20,463 nt of DNA from Treponema sp. GTDB taxonomy: Bacteria > Spirochaetota > Spirochaetia > Treponematales > Breznakiellaceae. The DNA is taken from positions 1 through 20,463 of the forward strand of contig JAISTO010000126.1 in NCBI GenBank assembly GCA_031272575.1, written 5' to 3'. Each line of letters starts with the position of its first letter. Within the stretch, counting starts at the first letter, position 1. A program made the translations under genes and the position numbers. The notes under the pieces were generated by a model, which saw nothing but the letters and a program-made list of their open reading frames with translations, was not told the DNA's origin and did not search any database. Positions 1 to 6,506 of this stretch are shown here, piece after piece.

Positions 1-2
1 CG

Positions 3-1484
3 CGCAAGCGTTTCAGTCCCCCCCGCAACGCCCCCCCCCTGGAGGAGGCGCTGCCCCATCCCCAGGGGGTAGAGGGGGTTACCCAAGTCCCAAGTCCCAA
101 GTCCCAAGTCCCAAGCACGTCCCAAGTCCCAAGCGCGTCCCAAGTCCCTATATTCCCCCTCACCCGCACAGGACGCAACACCTTCATCCTCTTCCTCGAC
201 CGGGCGCTTGGCGCCGCCATGCCCCTGGCCCTCAAGGCGGCCCCGGAACTCGCGGCCTCCTATGACGGCTTCATCTGGTATCCCAACACCCTCTCGTTCG
301 GGCACACCACGGTGACGGGGCTGCCGGCCCTGGCAGGGGGCTACGACTATAGCCCCGAGGCCCTGGACGCCCGCGCCGGCGAGCCCCTGGTGGACAAGAT
401 CAACGAGGCGCTCCGGCTTATGCCGGCCCTGGCGGGCGGGGCGGGGCTCCGCGTCACGGTCACCGATCCCACCATGGCCAATATGCAGCTCGTGCCGGAC
501 CTGTCCATCTATCATGCTATGCCCAACGTGTCCGCTTACAACCTGGACGGCCGCAAGGACACGCAGTACCAGGCGGCCTTCCCCCCCAAAGAGGAGCGTT
601 TTGTCGACTCATTCGATTTCGATATCCTTTTTCGCTACGGCCTCTTTCGGATTGCGCTGCCGGCGCTGCGCTACGGCATTCACTACAAGGGGACCTGGTG
701 GCGGGATGGGGCCACCAACGCGTACGGCAGGGCGCTCACCGAGTTCGCGACGCTCTACTACCTCTCCGACTTTTGTTACGCGGACGAGGGCGCGGACACC
801 TTCGCGCTCTGCATGAACGAGACCACGCACGAGCCCGGGGCCTACACCGCCGCGCTCCGGCCCCAGCAGGGGGTCATCCGCTACAGCGACGCGGAGCGGG
901 CGCTCTTCGGCACTGACGACAACTGCGCCTATATGTACACGTTTATCGCCGCGCTCACGGCCGCGGCCCGCTGGCTCGAGTGGCTCAAGGCGCAGGGCCT
1001 CTACGACAACACGCGTATCATCATCGTCTCTGACCATGGGGCCGCCTTCGCGGACGCGCCCGGTTTTGTCGACGCCGCGGGGGGCGCGGGCTCCGACATG
1101 GCCGCCTACAACCCCCTCCTCATGGTGAAGGAAAGGGGCGCGCGCGGCCCGCTCGCATCCTCGTCATCCTTAATGACCAACGCGGACACCCCCCGCCTCG
1201 CGCTGCGGGACCTCGCCGCCCCCCTGCTGAACCCCTACACCGGCGCGCCGCTCTCCGACGCCCCGGCCTCCGAGCGCCTCCCCCTCACCGTGAGCGCCGG
1301 CATCTCCTTCCAGCCCCGGCTCCACGGCCCCAACCAGTACCACCTCAAGGCCCGGCGCAGCCTCCACGCCCCGGACGTCTTCAGCGCCTCAGCATGGGGA
1401 AATTGGGAGCCGCCCAATTTAGGAGTTAGGACTCAGGACTCAGAATTTAAGTCCCAAGTCCCAAACACGGAGGCTGCGCCATGA
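3..1484 (+). CDS. LTA synthase/sulfatase-family phosphoglycerol transferase-like protein (5' partial)
   Basis: Member of the alkaline-phosphatase/sulfatase superfamily, resembling lipoteichoic acid synthases that move glycerol phosphate from lipid donors to envelope glycans outside the cytoplasmic membrane. The sequence shows NTFILFLDRA at about nt 174-203, then YPNTLSFGHTT, with a Thr suitable as nucleophile, near nt 280-312, and a metal-site stretch IIIVSDHG near nt 1018-1041. The first in-frame ATG is at 219, but it sits after the conserved FILFLDR strand. The frame has no stop back to the window edge and no ATG, GTG or TTG between 3 and 218, so the true start and the expected N-terminal membrane helices probably lie outside. 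CCCAAGT heptamers fall inside this frame at 82-148 and recur in its last codons. The stop overlaps the next start (ATGA at 1481-1484), implying coupled translation with the glycerophosphotransferase-like gene. Family confidence is good; the substrate is unknown. A 5'-damaged gene is the alternative. Confidence -1.
   Translation, partial: RKRFSPPRNAPPLEEALPHPQGVEGVTQVPSPKSQVPSTSQVPSASQVPIFPLTRTGRNTFILFLDRALGAAMPLALKAAPELAASYDGFIWYPNTLSFGHTTVTGLPALAGGYDYSPEALDARAGEPLVDKINEALRLMPALAGGAGLRVTVTDPTMANMQLVPDLSIYHAMPNVSAYNLDGRKDTQYQAAFPPKEERFVDSFDFDILFRYGLFRIALPALRYGIHYKGTWWRDGATNAYGRALTEFATLYYLSDFCYADEGADTFALCMNETTHEPGAYTAALRPQQGVIRYSDAERALFGTDDNCAYMYTFIAALTAAARWLEWLKAQGLYDNTRIIIVSDHGAAFADAPGFVDAAGGAGSDMAAYNPLLMVKERGARGPLASSSSLMTNADTPRLALRDLAAPLLNPYTGAPLSDAPASERLPLTVSAGISFQPRLHGPNQYHLKARRSLHAPDVFSASAWGNWEPPNLGVRTQDSEFKSQVPNTEAAP
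82..148 (+). repeat. Heptanucleotide tandem repeat CCCAAG(T/C)
   Basis: Eight copies of CCCAAGT or CCCAAGC, starting at 82, 89, 96, 103, 110, 121, 128 and 139. ACGT (117-120) and GCGT (135-138) interrupt it, each after a CCCAAGC unit. This resembles the short tandem heptamer repeats of filamentous cyanobacteria. It lies inside the stop-free frame of the LTA-synthase-like gene, so a change of one unit would shift the frame. Confidence -1.
1453..1470 (+). repeat. Second copy of the heptamer repeat at the gene's 3' end
   Basis: CCCAAGT followed by CCCAAAC and ACGG, closely matching the higher-order unit at 103-120. An AT-rich stretch with two GGACTCAG-like steps (about 1428-1442) precedes it. 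Together they encode the last 20 or so low-complexity residues of the LTA-synthase-like protein and run up to the GGAGG ribosome site (1469-1473) of the next gene. Confidence -1.
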
Positions 1485-2746
1485 TACTCCTCGCCGTCAT
1501 CTTCCTCCTCGCCGCGGCGCCCGCGGCCCATGCCTACATCGACCCGGGCACCGGCAGTATGCTCTTCTCGCTGATCACCGGCCTCACGGTGACGGCATTT
1601 TTCTTCCTGAAAAACCTCTTCATCAAACTGCGCAGCGGTATGCTCGGGGGGAAAAAGGCCGCGGCCGCGCGAAACGCGGCACAGAGCGCTTCTCGTTACG
1701 GCCTCGTGATCTACTCGGAGGGGAAACAGTACTGGAATGTGTTCAAACCTATCCTCGAAGAACTCGCGCGCCGGGGCCTCCCCTGCGCGTACTTTTCGAG
1801 CAGCCCCGACGACCCGGGCCTCACGTTGGCGGGGCAGGGCCTGGCGGCCCGCTTCATCGGAGAAGGGAACGAGGCCTTCCGGTTCCTCAACTTCCTCGAG
1901 GCCGACACCTGCCTTATGACGACCCCCGGGCTTGACGTCTTCCAACTGAAGCGCTCCCCCGGCGTGAAGCGCTACGTCCACATCGTCCACATGGTGACGG
2001 ACACGACCACCTACCGCCTCTTCAGCCTGGACTACTTTGACGCGGTGCTCCTCGCGGCCGGCTACCAGGCGCAGGCCATCCGCGCGCTCGAAGCCCTGCG
2101 GGGCACCCGAAAGAAAGACCTCCACGTCGTGGGCTGCACTTACCTTGACGCGCTCGCGGAAAAACTACAGGCCCTGCGGCCGCCCCCCCCGAGCGAGCCG
2201 ACCGTCCTGGTGGCCCCCTCGTGGGGAAAGAATGGGCTCCTCCAGCGCTTCGGCGCGGCCCTGCTCGAGCCCCTCGCGCGCTCGCGGTACCGCGTCATCG
2301 TGCGCCCCCACCCGCAGAGCCTCATCGTGGAAAAAGACCTTATCGCCTCGCTGCGGGACGCGCTCGCGCCCTACCCCACGGTCGAATGGGACACCGAGGC
2401 CGAAAACCTGCGCTCGCTCTCCCGCGCCTCCGCCCTCATCTCCGACTTCTCCGGCGTCATCTTCGACTACGCCTTCCTCTTCGGCCGCCCCGTCCTGTAC
2501 CCCGCCTTCGAGTTCGACAAGCGCCCCTACGACGCCGGCGACCTTGACGCCGAGCCCTGGGTGCTCGGCGCGCTCCGCCGACTGGGCGCCCCCCTCACCG
2601 AAGACGCCTTCCCGCGGATAGCCGCCCGCCTGGACGAGACCCTCTCCGCCGCCGCCTCCCCCGCGGTCATAAACCAACTGCGCTCTGAGGCCTACCCCTA
2701 CCCCGGCCAGGCGGCAAAGCGGGCGGTGGACTTCCTCTGCGCGTGA
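1481..2746 (+). CDS. CDP-glycerol:glycerophosphate glycerophosphotransferase-like protein
   Basis: Predicted TagB/TagF-type transferase of 421 residues that would add glycerol phosphate from CDP-glycerol to an envelope glycan or lipid. Residues 1-18 form a hydrophobic signal-like segment ending AHA. The YIDPGTGS motif (residues 19-26) follows, then a second hydrophobic helix (about 27-48), so the protein is probably membrane-anchored. The C-terminal half has VLVAPSWG, IVRPHPQS and the diagnostic SDFSGVIFDYAFLFGRP block, as in the nucleotide-glycerol binding region of TagF proteins. The start is supported by GGAGG seven bases upstream and a 4-bp ATGA overlap with the preceding phosphoglycerol transferase-like gene, which suggests one pathway for a glycerol-phosphate-modified polymer. 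The protein is shorter than bifunctional TagF. Family assignment is good; acceptor and polymer are unknown. Confidence -1.
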   Translation: MILLAVIFLLAAAPAAHAYIDPGTGSMLFSLITGLTVTAFFFLKNLFIKLRSGMLGGKKAAAARNAAQSASRYGLVIYSEGKQYWNVFKPILEELARRGLPCAYFSSSPDDPGLTLAGQGLAARFIGEGNEAFRFLNFLEADTCLMTTPGLDVFQLKRSPGVKRYVHIVHMVTDTTTYRLFSLDYFDAVLLAAGYQAQAIRALEALRGTRKKDLHVVGCTYLDALAEKLQALRPPPPSEPTVLVAPSWGKNGLLQRFGAALLEPLARSRYRVIVRPHPQSLIVEKDLIASLRDALAPYPTVEWDTEAENLRSLSRASALISDFSGVIFDYAFLFGRPVLYPAFEFDKRPYDAGDLDAEPWVLGALRRLGAPLTEDAFPRIAARLDETLSAAASPAVINQLRSEAYPYPGQAAKRAVDFLCA

Positions 2747-2748
2747 CC

Positions 2749-2799
2749 GCAATGCTCAGTTTGACAGAATTTTGGGAAAAATCTCTCACAAAGCACACA
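2749..2799 (+). repeat. 51-bp dispersed repeat, copy A
   Basis: Positions 2755-2799 are an exact reverse complement of 19907-19951. Extended to 2749-2799 against 19907-19957, the match is 51 bp with one mismatch (2754). Its core reads CTCTCACAAAGCACACA. It begins three bases after the stop of the glycerophosphotransferase-like gene. Confidence -1.
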
Positions 2800-3267
2800 A
2801 AGAACAAGGAGGAATAAAACTGATCCCGCTCCGAAAAGTCAAGAATTCAAGAATTTAACCCAGGATAAACGCATAGACAGGTCTGCCGGGCTTTTCATCC
2901 GTCATGCCGGAAAAATGCTCTTCATGGGCAGGGGGCGGACGGGAAAAATGATTGGTAGGCTGAAAGAACGGCTAATGCACGAGACGCTTTGAAGTACTCA
3001 CAGTGACCACGCACCTATCTACGCTTAGGGCATTTGGGGCAAAAAGAAACAAAGCCCCTACAAAAGCCACAGTACCGAGAAATGCTGCAGAAGCACACAA
3101 CTAAAATGTGGTACCTGTGACCGAGACCATGCAGCGCAAGGCTTTGGTTCATTTTTGCCTCAAGAGACGGCTTTAGGCCGCGTCATTTTTCCCGGCCGCC
3201 CCCTGCCCCGCGAGAGAGAGTCTCTCCGCCGCCGTACGACAGAGGCCAGCGCGGCTGCGCCGCCCCC
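2800..3267. other. Gene-poor, AT-richer intergenic region
   Basis: No long reading frame is convincing here, and base composition is clearly less GC-rich than in neighbouring genes. It contains a GGGGC/GCCCC inverted repeat around 3036-3057, a GAGAGA/TCTCTC hairpin near 3213-3227, and the small minus-strand frame described separately. No tRNA, tmRNA, SRP RNA or RNase P signature was recognised. A non-coding RNA or a decayed mobile element is possible. Confidence -1.
3015..3152 (-). CDS. Possible 45-aa cysteine-rich microprotein
   Basis: A short minus-strand frame opening with ATG at 3152, preceded by GAGG with a five-base spacer. It encodes 45 residues with cysteines at 20, 22, 28, 31, 38 and 41. 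The last four form C-x2-C-x6-C-x2-C, the spacing of a zinc ribbon or rubredoxin-like knuckle, followed by a basic KRR end. It lies in a gene-poor stretch opposite in direction to both neighbours. No promoter or terminator is evident. It could be a small metal-binding protein, the remnant of a zinc-ribbon transposase, or chance. I recognise no family. Confidence -1.
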   Translation of the reverse strand: MNQSLALHGLGHRYHILVVCFCSISRYCGFCRGFVSFCPKCPKRR

Positions 3268-3296
3268 TTGACAAAAGCCGCGCAATCCGCTATCAT
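3268..3296 (+). promoter_or_regulatory. Promoter of the ferredoxin gene
   Basis: TTGACA at 3268-3273, a 17-bp spacer, then TATCAT at 3291-3296. Five C residues precede the -35. Transcription would start near 3303, leaving a leader of about 24 bases with GAGGTG before the ATG at 3327. Confidence -1.
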
Positions 3297-3326
3297 CGAA
3301 AAATCCTATACCATACGAGGTGAATT

Positions 3327-3497
3327 ATGGCGTATCAAGTTGGCGATGCGTGCGTGAACTGCGGGTCCTGCGATCCGGAGTGTCCGGTGGGGGCGATTTC
3401 CGAAAAGGACAGCCGCCGCTGGATTGACGAGGCGCTCTGTCAGAGCTGCGGCGTGTGCGCGAGCGTGTGCCCGGTCGAAGCGATTGCGGAAGCCTAG
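3327..3497 (+). CDS. 2[4Fe-4S] ferredoxin
   Basis: A 56-residue bacterial ferredoxin, a cytoplasmic low-potential electron carrier. Two clostridial-type cluster motifs are visible: CVNCGSCDPECP (C-x2-C-x2-C-x3-C-P) and CQSCGVCASVCP, separated by a short loop with DSRRW. Length and spacing are normal for the family. GAGGTG lies just upstream of the ATG, and a strong promoter lies 30 bp further up. The stop falls inside the start region of the M23 peptidase gene (about 14 bases of overlap), so the two are probably co-transcribed despite unrelated roles. Likely partners are anaerobic oxidoreductases. The nitrogenase-like enzyme in this window would need such a donor, but that link is speculative. 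Confidence -1.
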   Translation: MAYQVGDACVNCGSCDPECPVGAISEKDSRRWIDEALCQSCGVCASVCPVEAIAEA

Positions 3498-4431
3498 CAG
3501 GGGGCGCGGTTTTGCCGCGCGTCTCTGCGCGGCCCTTGCTCTGGGGCTTTTTCCCGGGGCAGGGGCGGCTTTCCCCCTGCCGTACCCGGAGATACGGGAC
3601 CTGCGGGGAGGGGATGTGGTCTTCGAGCAGTTCCGCGAGAGTGTGCGGGCCGCGGGGCGGCGCTTCAGTTCCCGCGGCCTCAGCGATGACGACAAGAACG
3701 CCCTCGCCGAGGGGCTGGAGTTTTTTTCATACACGCCGAAGGCCGGGGAAGACCTCGTCGGTATAGCGGCGCGTTGCGTGGATATTCCCTACTGGTGCAT
3801 CGCGTCCCTGAACCGCATCGCGCACAGGGAGGATTTCGAGCCGAAAAAGGCCCTGCTGCTGCCGACGGTGCGGGGGGTCTTTGTAAGCGCGGACCCGCGG
3901 AGCGGCCTCGAGCGGCTCCTCGCGGCGGCGCGGGAAGGGGCCGGGGGGCTGCGCGTTACGGTGACGCGGGAACGGGGCCCGGAAGATATGCGCTTCTTTC
4001 CGGGCGAGGACTTTAGTCCGGCCGAGTTGGCGTTCTTTTTCGACCGGGGTTTCCAGTTCCCGCTCCGCGAGCGGCGAGTCACCGACTCGTTCGGCCCCCG
4101 CATAAATCCGGTGACGGGCAAGCAGGGGAATCACCGGGGGGTGGATTTGGCGGCGCCGCTCGGGACGCCGGTCTACGCGGCGCGGGCGGGGGCCGTCTCC
4201 GAGGCCGGCGAAAACGCGGTCTACGGCAAGTATGTGGTCTTAAAGCACGCGAACGGCTACCGCAGCCTGTACGGGCATCTTTCGCGGGTGGATGTAAAGC
4301 GGGGGGCCGAGGTGCCCTCGGGCGGCGTGATAGGCCGCGTGGGGTCCACCGGTCAGTCGACGGGGCCGCATCTGCACTTCGAGTTGAGCAAAGACGGCCG
4401 GCTGGAAGATCCGGAGCGGCTGCTGAAGTAG
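3484..4431 (+). CDS. Exported LysM/M23 peptidoglycan endopeptidase-like protein
   Basis: Zinc peptidase of the LytM/M23 family, expected to cut peptide bridges in periplasmic peptidoglycan. I chose the TTG at 3484 because it gives a normal signal peptide: basic MRKPSRGR, hydrophobic AALALGLFPGAG, and cleavage near residue 29. The product is 315 residues. An ATG at 3424 in the same frame lies deep inside the ferredoxin gene and would add a non-signal-like Cys/Arg-rich tail. A LysM-like glycan-binding segment spans about residues 83-128. The M23 domain follows (about 200-315) with zinc ligands H217 and D221 in NHRGVD, H265 in YGHL, and H296/H298 in GPHLHFE, so the active site looks complete. 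The ribosome site is weak; coupling to the ferredoxin gene is likely. Tandem hairpins follow the stop. Confidence -1.
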   Translation: MRKPSRGRGFAARLCAALALGLFPGAGAAFPLPYPEIRDLRGGDVVFEQFRESVRAAGRRFSSRGLSDDDKNALAEGLEFFSYTPKAGEDLVGIAARCVDIPYWCIASLNRIAHREDFEPKKALLLPTVRGVFVSADPRSGLERLLAAAREGAGGLRVTVTRERGPEDMRFFPGEDFSPAELAFFFDRGFQFPLRERRVTDSFGPRINPVTGKQGNHRGVDLAAPLGTPVYAARAGAVSEAGENAVYGKYVVLKHANGYRSLYGHLSRVDVKRGAEVPSGGVIGRVGSTGQSTGPHLHFELSKDGRLEDPERLLK

Positions 4432-4439
4432 GGGGGTGG

Positions 4440-4463
4440 GAAAAAACGCTTGCGCGTTTTTTC
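4440..4463 (+). terminator. Perfect hairpin after the M23 gene, likely terminator
   Basis: Ten-bp perfect stem GAAAAAACGC with a TTGC loop and GCGTTTTTTC, beginning nine bases after the peptidase stop. The A-run and T-run make it plausible as a terminator in either direction. It is the first of four adjoining hairpins. Confidence -1.
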
Positions 4464-4465
4464 TT

Positions 4466-4538
4466 GGAGTTTTTTCGACCGTAAACGGTCGAAAAAACTC
4501 CATAAGCACATTGCGTAGCAATGTGCGGCGTAATCGCC
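4466..4538. repeat. Three further back-to-back hairpins
   Basis: 4466-4501 is a 17-bp perfect inverted repeat, GGAGTTTTTTCGACCGT and its complement, with two bases between. 4506-4526 has arms GCACATTGC/GCAATGTGC and loop GTA. 4527-4538 has arms GGCG/CGCC and loop TAAT. With 4440-4463 this makes four consecutive perfect palindromes within 99 bases, ending just before the ribosome site of the PEGA-like gene. Confidence -1.
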
Positions 4539-4565
4539 CCCCCCTATAAAAAAAGAGAGGCGGAC

Positions 4566-5558
4566 ATGATTCGAAGGACTATCGCGGGTGCCGCGGTATG
4601 CTTTTTTCTCAATGCGGGGCTGGGGGCCGAGCCGATTCGGGTGCTCGCGGCCGGTACCTGCGAAGTCGCTCTCGAGGGGGGCGAGGTCTCCCTGAGCCTG
4701 CCTTACTATGGGGCCGCGTTCGTCACGCTGGCAGGTGATATGCGCTTTGTGCGGGGCGTGGAACTAAAGGTCAGCAGCCCGCGGGAGTTTATGCGCTACC
4801 GGGGGAGCCTCGCGGCGGTGCTCTACGGGGGGCTGCGGGCCGCGTCCGGCGCGGAACTGCCCCGCGAGGGGGTGGCCGACCTCGAGGCGAGCCAGCTCTT
4901 TTTCGCGCCCCTGCCGGAAAAACTGGCGACGATCTACCAGATTCCCATAGCGCCGCGTCATGGAATGAAGTCGACCCCCTACGCGTCCGTGCCGGTGGAC
5001 ACGATCGCGCCGGAGCGGTTCCCCCTGCTCTTCCGCCTTATGCCGGTAATGAAGGGTATAAGCGCCGAGTTGGAGGCGATGCGCTTCGGCTTTTCGGCAA
5101 AGCCGATACTGAGCGGCGAGGGCGCGGCGCGTTTCAGTTTCCGTTATCCGGAGCAGTTGGGGGAACGCGCCTTTACCCTGCTTGTCGACAACGCGCCGGT
5201 GACGCGGCGGGGCGAGGATCTGCTCCTGAAGGCCGGGGAGCACAGCCTCGTTATCGTCTCGGACGACTACCGCAACGAGAGCCGCCGTTTCAAAATAGAG
5301 GAAGCGAAAGTGCTCGACCTGCTGATAGATTTGCAGGACCCGACCCCGCTCATCATCTTCGAGGCCCCGGAAAACGCCCGCATCTATCTGGACAACGCCC
5401 TTGTCGAGGATCAGGGGAAGGCGCTCGCGGTGGAGCCGGGCCAGCATGAGGCGCGCTTTCAGGTGGGGGACTACACGGTGCTGCGGCCCCTCCACATCCA
5501 AAAAGGCAAAACCTACCGCGTGTCCCTCGCGGTGGATGTGGAAGTGAGCGAGGAGTAG
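4566..5558 (+). CDS. Exported protein with PEGA-like repeats, function unknown
   Basis: A 330-residue predicted periplasmic or surface protein. The signal peptide is MIRRTIAGAAVCFFLNAG with cleavage near GLGA/EP. The body begins with beta-rich sequence. The C-terminal part holds two PEGA-like beta modules, about residues 215-268 (FTLLVDN...) and 272-330 (IFEAPENARIYLDN...), the second with the typical pattern of a small displayed strand, a G-x-H turn and IQKGKTYRV. I chose ATG 4566 over the in-frame ATG at 4521 because AGAGAGG sits five bases upstream and the earlier codon lies inside a hairpin and would hide the signal peptide. PEGA modules usually occur in surface or sensory proteins as structural repeats; no enzyme motif is visible. 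It may be partly insulated from the M23 gene by the hairpin array. Confidence -1.
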   Translation: MIRRTIAGAAVCFFLNAGLGAEPIRVLAAGTCEVALEGGEVSLSLPYYGAAFVTLAGDMRFVRGVELKVSSPREFMRYRGSLAAVLYGGLRAASGAELPREGVADLEASQLFFAPLPEKLATIYQIPIAPRHGMKSTPYASVPVDTIAPERFPLLFRLMPVMKGISAELEAMRFGFSAKPILSGEGAARFSFRYPEQLGERAFTLLVDNAPVTRRGEDLLLKAGEHSLVIVSDDYRNESRRFKIEEAKVLDLLIDLQDPTPLIIFEAPENARIYLDNALVEDQGKALAVEPGQHEARFQVGDYTVLRPLHIQKGKTYRVSLAVDVEVSEE

Positions 5559-5562
5559 GGGG

Positions 5563-5638
5563 CGTCATTTCGCGGCTCGGCGGCTTCGTCATTTCGCGGC
5601 TCGACCTCCCCGTCATTCCGCGGCTCGACCGCGGAATC
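5563..5638 (+). repeat. Three copies of a short dispersed repeat
   Basis: CGTCATT(T/C)CGCGGCTCG occurs at 5563, 5587 and 5611. The third copy is extended by ACCGCGGAATC to a 28-bp palindromic form with arms ATTCCGCGG/CCGCGGAAT and loop CTCGA. A fourth copy lies at 6373-6400. These fill the gap after the PEGA-like gene. Confidence -1.
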
Positions 5639-5660
5639 TGCCCGCGGGCGGGGGGCGCCT

Positions 5661-5696
5661 AACAAAAAGCCGCCCGCGCGGGGTGCGCGGGCGGCT
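5661..5696 (-). terminator. Rho-independent terminator of the lipoprotein gene
   Basis: Perfect 12-bp GC-rich stem (arms 5668-5679 and 5685-5696) with a five-base loop. Read on the minus strand it is followed by TTTTTGTT. It lies about 18 bases after the lipoprotein stop. On the plus strand it could also stop readthrough from the PEGA-like gene. Confidence -1.
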
Positions 5697-5714
5697 CATG
5701 CTGAGTCTTAGGCT

Positions 5715-6053
5715 CTAGAAGTCAGATGCTTTGAGGTCGACGGACTCACCGCCGGAGAGGGTGCCGCTTTTGCTGATGACATGCGACGTAAGACCTTCGG
5801 TGTAGGCGCCTGCGACCACATAGTGACCGTCTTCATCGAGCGATTTGGAAATCTTAGCGCCCGCCGCGACGGTCTGATAGTCCGACATGGAAGGAGTCGT
5901 GGGGGTTTCTGCGGCGACAAGAATGATTGCAGTAATCGCCTCCTCCGTGTCGTTCGTTAAGGTGACGGTGCCGCCTTTTTCGCCGCACCCCGTGAGTGTG
6001 AACGCCATCCCGATGATGAGCGCTCCCAAAATAAACAAGCCTTTCTGTTTCAT
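5715..6053 (-). CDS. Small lipoprotein, function unknown
   Basis: A 112-residue secreted lipoprotein. The signal peptide MKQKGLFILGALIIG... ends in lipobox LTGC with the acylated cysteine at residue 23, followed by the short polar linker GEKGG. The mature part is a single small beta-rich domain (TVTLTNDTEEAITAIIL, then SGGESVDLKASDF) with many Thr/Ser and no cysteine, compatible with an Ig-like or C2-like fold, but no named family is recognised. AAAGGAGG lies seven bases before the ATG, a strong ribosome site. It is a single-gene unit on the minus strand with its own terminator and a possibly structured leader, convergent with the PEGA-like gene. Coding confidence is high; function is unknown. 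Confidence -1.
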   Translation of the reverse strand: MKQKGLFILGALIIGMAFTLTGCGEKGGTVTLTNDTEEAITAIILVAAETPTTPSMSDYQTVAAGAKISKSLDEDGHYVVAGAYTEGLTSHVISKSGTLSGGESVDLKASDF

Positions 6054-6068
6054 AGAAAAGCCTCCTTT

Positions 6069-6150
6069 GCGGGTCTATCCCCGCCGTCTTGTGATTCCCC
6101 CGCCTCAAGGCAGAGGTTTGGATGCCCCTTGCGGAGCATCCTATATCATA
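6069..6150 (-). promoter_or_regulatory. Possible structured 5' leader and -10 of the lipoprotein gene
   Basis: Read on the minus strand: TATGATATAG near 6141-6150 resembles a -10 region, but no good -35 lies at the usual distance. Next comes a nine-bp stem (one G-U pair) with a GCAA tetraloop at 6120-6141, then GCCT/AGGC, then a GCGGG/CCCGC stem at 6069-6084 that abuts AAAGGAGG. This could be ordinary leader structure or control of ribosome access. Confidence -1.
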
Positions 6151-6219
6151 AAAAGACCGGGAGGCGCGTCTTGAAACTTTTCCCATGACGGGGTATGCTC
6201 AGGACGCGCTCACGCGCTT

Positions 6220-6272
6220 CCGGCGGCGGTTCAAGTTTTCCAGGCCTGGCCGCCGCCGGGTTTTGTCTTTTT
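6220..6272 (+). terminator. Orphan plus-strand terminator-like hairpin
   Basis: Arms CCGGCGGCGG (6220-6229) and CCGCCGCCGG (6250-6259) enclose 20 bases that include the palindrome CCAGGCCTGG, and are followed by GTTTTGTCTTTTT. No plus-strand gene ends just upstream, so what it terminates is unclear. Confidence -1.
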
Positions 6273-6372
6273 GATGATCCCGTCAGTCCCGCCGGTAGTG
6301 TTTTGCGGGATAATATGCAAAAACGGCCGGCCGTATACACAGCACTGCCAACAAGTTAAAGAAAGAGACAAG

Positions 6373-6400
6373 CGTCATTCCGCGGCTCGACCACGGAATC
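6373..6400 (+). repeat. Fourth copy of the GTCATTCCGCGGCTCG dispersed repeat
   Basis: A 28-bp copy differing from 5611-5638 at one base, A for G in the second arm, which weakens the hairpin. It lies in the non-coding stretch between the lipoprotein gene and thrS. Apart from the items listed separately, I see nothing else in 6401-6690 beyond G-runs. Confidence -1.
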
Positions 6401-6506
6401 CGTTTTGCTTTTAAAGAAAGTGATGGTTCAGATTGAAAGCGCGGCAGCGCCGCGGTAAGCCCGCCCGCAGCGCACACGAGGACAAGGCCCAAAAAAGGCC
6501 CGTTTT

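Noticed and set aside
82..148. CRISPR array
   Set aside because: The repeat unit is 7 bp in direct tandem without spacers; this is a simple tandem repeat.
2800..3267. Known structured RNA (tmRNA, RNase P RNA, SRP RNA) or tRNA in the gene-poor stretch
   Set aside because: None of the conserved sequence blocks of these RNAs could be found by eye on either strand.
3424..3483. Upstream ATG start for the M23 peptidase
   Set aside because: It lies within the ferredoxin coding sequence and adds a Cys/Arg-rich tail that would disrupt the signal peptide; TTG 3484 gives a normal one.
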